Under the pieces are notes generated by a model. That model worked only from the letters and a program-made list of their open reading frames with translations. It did not search any database and had not been told where the DNA came from. A stretch of 64,000 nt of DNA from an uncultured Candidatus Saccharibacteria bacterium (GTDB lineage Bacteria; Patescibacteriota; Saccharimonadia; Saccharimonadales; Saccharimonadaceae): assembly GCA_946997535.1 (NCBI GenBank), contig CAMPVQ010000002.1, positions 45,430 to 109,429 on the forward strand, given 5' to 3'. The translations under genes and the position numbers were made by a program. This document shows, piece after piece, positions 58,592 through 64,000 of the stretch. Position 1 is the first letter of the stretch. Each line of letters begins with the position of its first letter.

Positions 58592-59791
58592 CTAATACTC
58601 AATTTTAATACCAAATTTTTTCGCTACTTCCAACAATTCAATCTTACCCGTTTTCTCGTCTGGGAGATTACTTAACGGTCGGTCAATGTTATGAATTACT
58701 ACACGAAATGGCAAAATATGCTTATTGATATCACGCAATAAAACCGCATGCTGAATTGCAGTGTATGGATCAACCATTATGTTGTCATCCTTATTTTTAT
58801 TTTCAGAATCCGGAGACTCAAGTGTGTCAATAAATAAGTCAAATTTATTTGGGTTATCTTTTGATGGTAAAACTACTTGTGTAAGCTTTAAAAGTGCTCC
58901 GTCCGGTCTTGAAGCATACGCAACGCCAGAAATACCACCAGGTGTCACTGCTACGAATCGAAGGCCCTGATTATATATCATATATCTCGCTGTACTCATT
59001 AAACTATCACGATGTGCCGAGCTGCGATGGCCCACCACGTTGCCTTCTTTATCAACATATAGTGGGGTGTTGACAGAGTCGTAGTATTCATATAGTTTAA
59101 CAGTGGGCTTCCAGATGGTAAACGGCGAAACCTTAAATGTGCCATCATCGTTTGCAGTACATATAGGATTATAACTTTCATTCTGTCTTTGCAATAGATC
59201 AAGATAATCAGCCTGCCCTTTCGTACTATATTTATAGTGAGTGAATATATCATCATAAATTTCACTGCCCTCTTGTGATGTAATTTCCGGCATATTTTTG
59301 CAATAAAGATAATAAAAGTTGGCAAATTTTTGCTCATCTGCCTCATTATTAATAGCCCTGTTCTTGAAAATTGGCCCAACTTGCCTGCCCGCTTCTTCTT
59401 CAGATTCTATCACAGAAGGTATCTTGTCATATTCTTCTGGTATGTTGAGGTCTCGCTCAAAGCCGTTTTTGTCCAACTTGTCTTTTTCAGTTTTTGGATC
59501 ATACGGGCGCAACCCAAGCCCCTTGCCTTCCAAATCTTTGCGCGACCAAGTAGAATAATCACCAAGCGGCTTATTAGCCTGAGCTTCATCATTATGCTTC
59601 TTAATTAGCTGGCTAACATTATTTACTACGCCACCGACAAACTCACGTGGCTCCTTAAACGCCGTGAAGCCAATCAACGCCACAGCGCCGGCCACGCCCG
59701 CCGCCAGCAAGCGCTTTTGTAGCTTCTCGTGCTTTTGCTCTTGTTCCTTATTCTGCGCTTCATTATTGCTATTATTTGACATTTGTTCCAT
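58592..59791 (-). CDS. Membrane-anchored unknown protein, paralogue of the next gene
   Basis: About 399 aa from ATG 59791 (AGGAG 6 nt upstream). A charged Asn/Glu-rich N-tail, one membrane helix (about 29-46, AAGVAGAVALIGFTAFK), and a large domain probably outside. Landmarks shared with 59811-61676: SAHRDSLMSTARYMIYNQG, LTQVVLPSKDNPNKFDLFIDTLES, ILPFRVVIHNIDRPL. No catalytic motif recognised. Second gene of a two-gene operon, after a 19-nt gap. AT-rich compared with the housekeeping genes. Confidence 0.75.
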   Translation of the reverse strand: MEQMSNNSNNEAQNKEQEQKHEKLQKRLLAAGVAGAVALIGFTAFKEPREFVGGVVNNVSQLIKKHNDEAQANKPLGDYSTWSRKDLEGKGLGLRPYDPKTEKDKLDKNGFERDLNIPEEYDKIPSVIESEEEAGRQVGPIFKNRAINNEADEQKFANFYYLYCKNMPEITSQEGSEIYDDIFTHYKYSTKGQADYLDLLQRQNESYNPICTANDDGTFKVSPFTIWKPTVKLYEYYDSVNTPLYVDKEGNVVGHRSSAHRDSLMSTARYMIYNQGLRFVAVTPGGISGVAYASRPDGALLKLTQVVLPSKDNPNKFDLFIDTLESPDSENKNKDDNIMVDPYTAIQHAVLLRDINKHILPFRVVIHNIDRPLSNLPDEKTGKIELLEVAKKFGIKIEY

Positions 59792-59810
59792 AAGCATCTC
59801 CTTTAATTAT

Positions 59811-61676
59811 CTAGTTACCAAACGCTGCGCGGTCAAGCTTTACGAACTCGTCGTAATTTGACATCGCATCGTCATAATCGATACGCCGCAGCGGTTGGGC
59901 ATACCATCTACGATTAATTGGCGCCGTCTTTACCACAAAAGCGCGGTAGCGCACAATATCATCAGCACCTTCAGATGCATGAGCATTGAGACCGTTAAGA
60001 TAAACCGCCCAATTACCGCTCCCTACATATTGTTTGTAATGCGGCAAGGCTTCAACATCACCGCGATGAGTGTACTCTCCATAACCCTCGTCTCTAATTT
60101 CGTTATCAACAAACATATTGCTGCCTATAAGGGCATTGAAGCTAGTTCCAGCGATTCTATTAATCACATTGTCGTTAACGCCAAATTTTTTCATGACACG
60201 CGGTAATTCATTATCCTTCGCGCGCAACGGGCGGTCAACATCATGTAAAATAGCACGGAATGGCAAAATGCCGGTACTCTTGTTGCTTTGGCGGAGCACT
60301 GAGGCATAGAGAGCATAGTCATCTGTACCACTATAGTCTGCCACGTGATAGTATATATCACTACTCAACGCGCGATTAAAATAGATATCATCCAACACGC
60401 CAACCATTACGTCAAACTTATCTGGATTGTCTTGAGATGGCAGTACAATCTGCACAGCCTCCATATAGCCGCGGTCATCCAAGCGGCAAGTGCCCCAAGC
60501 TCCGGCTGGGCTTGCGTGAACATTGTAGAACCCCTGATCGTACATCATCCAGCGCGCCACGCTCATTATGCTATCGTAGTGAGCGGACTTCTTGAATTCG
60601 ATGCTGTCGCCATTTTCATCTACATATGGCACATTCGTCTCCCTCTCGTTGCTTTGGTACATATCGGCATACCCTACTGAACCTGGGTGACGGGAGTTAT
60701 ATGTCGTGGTAATGGTAGCGCTCATCATCTTATCGATGCTAATACGACCAGAGTACAAGCTTTCGCGCGTGTATTTGTTAAAGTTATCCGTAACTGAGTT
60801 CCATTTCTCAAGATAATCGCGCTGTTCAGCGGTCAGATTTGGTAGCATTCCACGTTTATCACTTGCCACATGGTAGTACTCCATTATAGCGTCGTCATCA
60901 GCGTCACTGTTAGAAATTTTGCTGCGAATCACCTTGCCAATCTGACCCTTCTCGGCGGCTGAATCAATTTGGTAGCGAGCGTTGTAGAAGTTGTAAAAGC
61001 CATCGTGGTCATTGACTGGAGCACTTGCGTCCATTCCAACATCATTTTGCTTACCAGCAGCAGCAGTATGCCCCGGATCCCCAACCAACTCACTGCCCGT
61101 CTTGTACCAGTTCTGGTCATAGATCTGGTCAAGTGGCAAGGCGGAGTAATCAGCCGGTCCGCCGGCGTCTACTGCTTCAGGGCTAGGCTGTCGCTCCTCC
61201 GGCTTTGATTCGGCCTCAGTATCAGGATTAGCCGGCTTCTGCGGCTTGGCCGGTGCGCTAACAGATGTACTTAGCTTGTCCGCACGCTCATTTTTACCCC
61301 ACACAACACCCGCCGCCACGCCCAACAATATCGCGACGCCGGACACACCGGCAATAATTTTGTTGTGCCTACTAAATAAACTATCTGGGTTGTCAGTCTT
61401 AGCTTCACTTGTCGTCTCGGTTGGTGTTGGCTCCTTTGGCCAACTTAACTTTACGGGTCGCGGTTCGGAATTTACTGACGGCACAACAACCGTGTTATCC
61501 GACAGTGGCGCAGGCACTACTGGGGTAACAATAGTGTCATCTAAAGAAGCCGCCTTCTCTTGGTGGGTGCCTGTATTACCACCACGGTTAGCCCAACCCT
61601 TGTATTGAATTGGAAATTCTTGAGTGTCGTCCGACTCCGGCTGCGCGGCCGAAGCGGCATGATTAAATCGCTCCAT
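59811..61676 (-). CDS. Membrane-anchored unknown protein, long paralogue
   Basis: About 621 aa from ATG 61676 (AAAGG 5 nt upstream). A 105-residue Pro/Thr-rich tail, a membrane helix (about 106-126), a Pro/Glu-rich stalk to about 175, and then the same domain as 58592-59791: SAHYDSIMSVARWMMYDQG, VQIVLPSQDNPDKFDVMVGVLDD, ILPFRAILHDVDRPL, extended by 140 residues. The stalk suggests that it reaches out from the membrane. Promoter TTGACT-17-TATTTA at 61710-61738. Function unknown. Confidence 0.75.
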   Translation of the reverse strand: MERFNHAASAAQPESDDTQEFPIQYKGWANRGGNTGTHQEKAASLDDTIVTPVVPAPLSDNTVVVPSVNSEPRPVKLSWPKEPTPTETTSEAKTDNPDSLFSRHNKIIAGVSGVAILLGVAAGVVWGKNERADKLSTSVSAPAKPQKPANPDTEAESKPEERQPSPEAVDAGGPADYSALPLDQIYDQNWYKTGSELVGDPGHTAAAGKQNDVGMDASAPVNDHDGFYNFYNARYQIDSAAEKGQIGKVIRSKISNSDADDDAIMEYYHVASDKRGMLPNLTAEQRDYLEKWNSVTDNFNKYTRESLYSGRISIDKMMSATITTTYNSRHPGSVGYADMYQSNERETNVPYVDENGDSIEFKKSAHYDSIMSVARWMMYDQGFYNVHASPAGAWGTCRLDDRGYMEAVQIVLPSQDNPDKFDVMVGVLDDIYFNRALSSDIYYHVADYSGTDDYALYASVLRQSNKSTGILPFRAILHDVDRPLRAKDNELPRVMKKFGVNDNVINRIAGTSFNALIGSNMFVDNEIRDEGYGEYTHRGDVEALPHYKQYVGSGNWAVYLNGLNAHASEGADDIVRYRAFVVKTAPINRRWYAQPLRRIDYDDAMSNYDEFVKLDRAAFGN

Positions 61677-61709
61677 CTTCACCTTTCTCTAAGCTATATA
61701 CTATCTATA

Positions 61710-61738
61710 TAAATAGCATAATCACGTGAAATAGTCAA
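61710..61738 (-). promoter_or_regulatory. Promoter of the 58592-61676 operon
   Basis: -35 TTGACT (61733-61738), 17 nt, -10 TATTTA (61710-61715). Confidence 0.65.
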
Positions 61739-61742
61739 TAGC

Positions 61743-61773
61743 AAAATAAAGCGCCACCTCTGTTAGGTGGTGC
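61743..61773 (-). terminator. Terminator of rpsU
   Basis: GCACCACCT/AGGTGGCGC stem (61751-61773), then TTTATTTTGC, a few nt before the next -35 box. Confidence 0.85.
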
Positions 61774-61810
61774 TTTTGCTGGGTATATAGGCTAATTTTA
61801 GCAAGCTGGA

Positions 61811-62035
61811 CTAGCGAGCCTTGGCAAGACCAAGACGAATCTGCAAAGTCTTTTCTGCCTTGCGCTGTTCGCGGATGATGGCACCCTCGCGGCGCTCGCG
61901 CTTGCTAATTGGCTTGCTGAAACGCTGAGCAGCCTTGGCGTTTGCAATCACCCCTGATTGCAACACGCGGCGGTTGAAGCGGCGTAGCAAATTCTCATTA
62001 GCCTCACGGGCATCTTTTCTCTTCACTGTAATCAT
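61811..62035 (-). CDS. rpsU: Ribosomal protein bS21
   Basis: A 74 aa, very basic protein of the 30S subunit. VKRKDAREANENLLRRFNRRVLQSGVIANAKAAQRFSKPISKRERREGA fits the family (bS21 helps 16S rRNA 3'-end function in SD recognition), and the C-terminus is slightly extended. TATAAT (62044-62049) lies 8 nt before the ATG. Confidence 0.92.
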   Translation of the reverse strand: MITVKRKDAREANENLLRRFNRRVLQSGVIANAKAAQRFSKPISKRERREGAIIREQRKAEKTLQIRLGLAKAR

Positions 62036-62134
62036 ATAGCTACATTATAACAAACTTTATCCTATAACGCAAACATTTTGTATTGGTTCAATACATCTGG
62101 GATTTTTGAGTTACACTATGAATATCTGCGGGCA

Positions 62135-63224
62135 CTACTCTGGGCATGGCGAGCCAAAGGCTTCGGCGAGAGTTTGAGCAGCGTTAATAGCATTATACGA
62201 TTCATCGCCTAAATCATCATGACGGACATGTTTGGTACAGCCTAAGCTTGTTAATGGAACCCAAACTCCTAGTTTGTAACCAGCAAACGCCGGTTCTACA
62301 TCACTATTCTTACATCCTACGCTGGTATAATCTTTACAAAATCGTATATAGTACCCTGTTTTAGCAAATCTCGGAACATAAGCCGATACCGGCTGGTCAT
62401 CTTTATCCCTCATTACGTTAAACGACAAGCTGCCTAATAACCAACGGCCATTGCTATAGTCAATGCCCTGATAGTCAGTATATGTCCATTTACTGCCAGC
62501 CCAGGTAATTAAAGATCCATGCGTATAATAGTCCTCATTAAAGTTACAGTTATCTCCATCGGATTTCCAACTATAAAGACTTTTGCATCCATTAGTAGTC
62601 CACTTTGGCTTTGGCGGAATGTACGGCTCTGGTGGTGTCGGCGGGACATACGGCTCAGGCTCTGGTGCTGGCGGGACATATGGTGCGGGTTTGCTAGTGG
62701 CGGTGTAAGTTAACGTTGTAGAATAGTGGCCAGAAGCACTTTTCTTAGGCTCGATGTTGGCGCCAAAGGTAATTGGAACACCGCAATATGAGACTCTATC
62801 GCATACGCCCTTTGCATCATTTGTGACGTCTGCTAGTGTTGCAGCGTTATATGATGAGTTTGGTATTTCATTAAAGGTACCGCTATCACCTGTCATACTG
62901 TAGCCCCACTGGTTGGCACCAAGATATCTGTTATGGCCTGAGACGCTGTTTATTACATAGTTTGAGTCGCTACTATTAACCAAGTCGGGATTATTAGCAT
63001 ACATGCTGAGTGTAAAGCCATAGCTGTTACTATTATCTACGGTAATGACATTTCTGTAGCGGAGGTACTTGCCACTACCGCGCAACGTGGCATTGGATGT
63101 ATCAAAGCTAAGGTTGATGCTGTCCGCGTGGGCAGGCACGGCACAACCTAGCAGGATTATCGCCAGGGCGACAAGGCTTAAAAATCTACCCCCCCCCGCA
63201 GCTATTTAGTCTTAGTATGCTCAT
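62135..63224 (-). CDS. Exported N-domain protein, out of frame at a poly-G tract
   Basis: ATG 63224 (GGAGG upstream) leads into 9 G (63189-63197) and a TAG. Eight G would join the long frame to give about 362 aa. That product has a signal peptide with core FLSLVALAIILLG, a possible lipobox (LLGC) and an A-H-A site, the N-domain shared with 9933-12063 (LGANQWGYSM), a Pro-rich linker with YVPP repeats, and a shortened domain (SAYVPRFAKTGYYIRF) that stops before the variable C-terminus seen in its relatives. The frame alone opens with GTG 63139 after the signal core, so it is unlikely to be used alone. Confidence 0.72.
63189..63197 (-). repeat. Nine-G homopolymer, candidate phase switch
   Basis: Nine G at codons 10-12 of the gene starting at 63224. 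Eight G gives the in-frame form. Confidence 0.78.
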
Positions 63225-63270
63225 ATTGTTTTTGTCCTCCATTTTTATACTCTTTTTACTGGATACCTGA

Positions 63271-63299
63271 ATTATAGCATAGGCGTAATGATTCGCCAA
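63271..63299 (-). promoter_or_regulatory. Promoter of the 62135-63224 gene
   Basis: -35 TTGGCG (63294-63299), 17 nt, -10 TATAAT (63271-63276); the spacer (ACGCCTATGC) and a GGTATCC leader are like those of the other poly-G genes. Confidence 0.78.
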
Positions 63300-63492
63300 A
63301 TTTACGCCACGTAGGCAGCTAAATAAACCGACTAACGCCAGACCAATTCGACACAGTAGCAGATGACTCTATAAACCTGCCACTAGGCCAGTTTCCACTC
63401 AACCAGCGGCGGCGAACGCCTCTGCTCCTCTTATTGTCTGGGGCCTGAACAGCGGCTTTACATTCGGCGCGCCACCACCGCTACATTAAGTG

Positions 63493-64000
63493 TTACACCG
63501 TAGGCGCGAGCGCGACGCGGAACGCGAGGTAGCCGTAGTCGTAGTAGGCGCCGCCAAGGCCATATAAGGCATAGAACAACCCAGCATTCGAGCCATAGTA
63601 GGAGTAGCCACCCCGTGCAAACCACGGGTCCGAAGAATTCACAAAATAGGAGTAGTTACCATTCCACTGAGTACCGCCACTACCACCACCGTTATTGGTC
63701 TCATAAAGAGCTTGGCCACCACAAGTAGCGAAAGTGCAGCTATTTGGGTTACTGAAGTTATAGGTGTTGACATATGGTGGATGGGCAGTAGAATCAAAGT
63801 ATTCGTTGGTTGCCGAGTTACTTAGATCACTAGTGTAGCTGGAAGCGGTATATTCCCAACCACCACCAGACATGTCATAGATGCCGGTTGGGTTGTTGGT
63901 GGTGCTGGCGAGTTGACCAAGAGTGCCGTTGTAGGCGCGTTGTAAATCGCCAGAATAACAAGCACTTTGCGTACCTAGAGCGCCGCCGGTTTCGTCAGTA
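63493..64000 (-). CDS. Variable FGE/lectin-like protein, C-terminal part (cut by the window)
   Basis: The open frame runs off the right edge. It holds the last ~168 residues: IYDMSGGGWEYTASSY, VNTYNFSNPNSCTFATCGGQALYE, then a variable tract (SDPWFARGGYSYYGSNAGLFYALYG) and AFRVALAPTV. In the last variable stretch nine of nine codons between GLGG and AFRV end in C (GGC GCC TAC TAC GAC TAC GGC TAC CTC), as expected if AAC codons of a template had been mutated at A. Closest to 49746-51783. The start is outside the window, so the poly-G state cannot be seen. Confidence 0.8.
   Translation of the reverse strand, partial: TDETGGALGTQSACYSGDLQRAYNGTLGQLASTTNNPTGIYDMSGGGWEYTASSYTSDLSNSATNEYFDSTAHPPYVNTYNFSNPNSCTFATCGGQALYETNNGGGSGGTQWNGNYSYFVNSSDPWFARGGYSYYGSNAGLFYALYGLGGAYYDYGYLAFRVALAPTV

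Noticed and set aside
9933..64000. A complete diversity-generating retroelement
   Set aside because: No reverse transcriptase motif (such as YxDD) and no template repeat with the GCGTTCCGCGTCGC anchor could be found outside the three target genes. Only candidate targets are in the window.
1..64000. CRISPR array
   Set aside because: The repeated blocks near 1-10 kb are promoters, leaders and terminators of genes; there is no array of regular repeats with unique spacers and no cas gene.
1..64000. Insertion sequences or prophage
   Set aside because: No transposase, integrase or structural phage gene is visible. HNH genes alone do not make a prophage.
1..64000. Recoding of UGA as glycine, known in some CPR groups
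   Set aside because: UGA works as a stop in several clear genes, for example the TGATG junction at 55162-55166.

Overview
The window looks like a chromosomal segment from a Patescibacteria/CPR bacterium, most likely Candidatus Saccharibacteria (TM7); the taxon is inferred from gene content and was not tested by search. The reasons are: compact housekeeping genes that mostly start within 6-8 nt of a -10 box (leaderless mRNAs); a dcw cluster reduced to mraZ-rsmH-ftsL-pbp-mraY-ftsW-murG-ftsQ with no mur ligases; normal use of TGA as stop; and large lineage-specific families of unknown proteins.

Layout. (1) 1-13.3 kb, minus strand: a tandem array of at least 11 related unknown genes (called family A here), continuing past the left edge, with two more members at 12.3-13.3 kb. 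Nearly every member has its own sigma70-type promoter, a short structured leader with a strong SD, and its own intrinsic terminator. The U-tract of one gene's terminator runs straight into the -35 box of the next. One member (5069-5987) is broken by a single-base frameshift. (2) 9.9-12.1, 37.4-39.6, 49.7-51.8, 62.1-63.2 and 63.5-64.0 kb: exported proteins, most ending in an FGE/C-type-lectin-like domain with a hypervariable C-terminus of the kind targeted by diversity-generating retroelements. Three of them carry a 9-10 G homopolymer 10-13 codons after the SD-preceded ATG. All three tracts are one G out of frame with the body of the gene, which suggests phase variation or programmed slippage. 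They share one promoter type. (3) 13.7-17.7 kb: a three-repeat unknown protein and a pair of HNH nucleases flanking a RelB/DinJ-type antitoxin. (4) 17.7-19.13 kb: a 1.4 kb stretch with no credible gene, with AT-rich blocks, palindromes and repeats. (5) 19.1-27.6 kb: the dcw cluster behind a promoter holding a canonical MraZ box, with two candidate basic microproteins and two long inverted repeats. (6) 28.2-29.6 kb: two candidate structured RNAs with only tiny ORFs. (7) 30.3-37.3 kb: greA, proS, a CPBP protease, rseP, uppS and frr, divergent from priA. (8) 39.8-49.6 kb: rplU, an orphan type I hsdS, def, fmt with a duplicated small gene on each side, a PadR-controlled MacB-like ABC exporter, a DUF4186 gene and tRNA-Arg(GCG). 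(9) 51.9-62.0 kb: lysS, a second family of unknown single-gene units (family B), map-adk-yqeY, two membrane-anchored paralogues and rpsU.

How it fits together. Housekeeping genes are leaderless and often overlap in operons. The lineage-specific families use SD-led leaders, usually with a 5' hairpin, and mostly single-gene cassettes. That division, the array of cassettes, and the G-tract-controlled variable surface proteins are the main points of interest. I cannot assign a biochemical role to families A or B from sequence alone.
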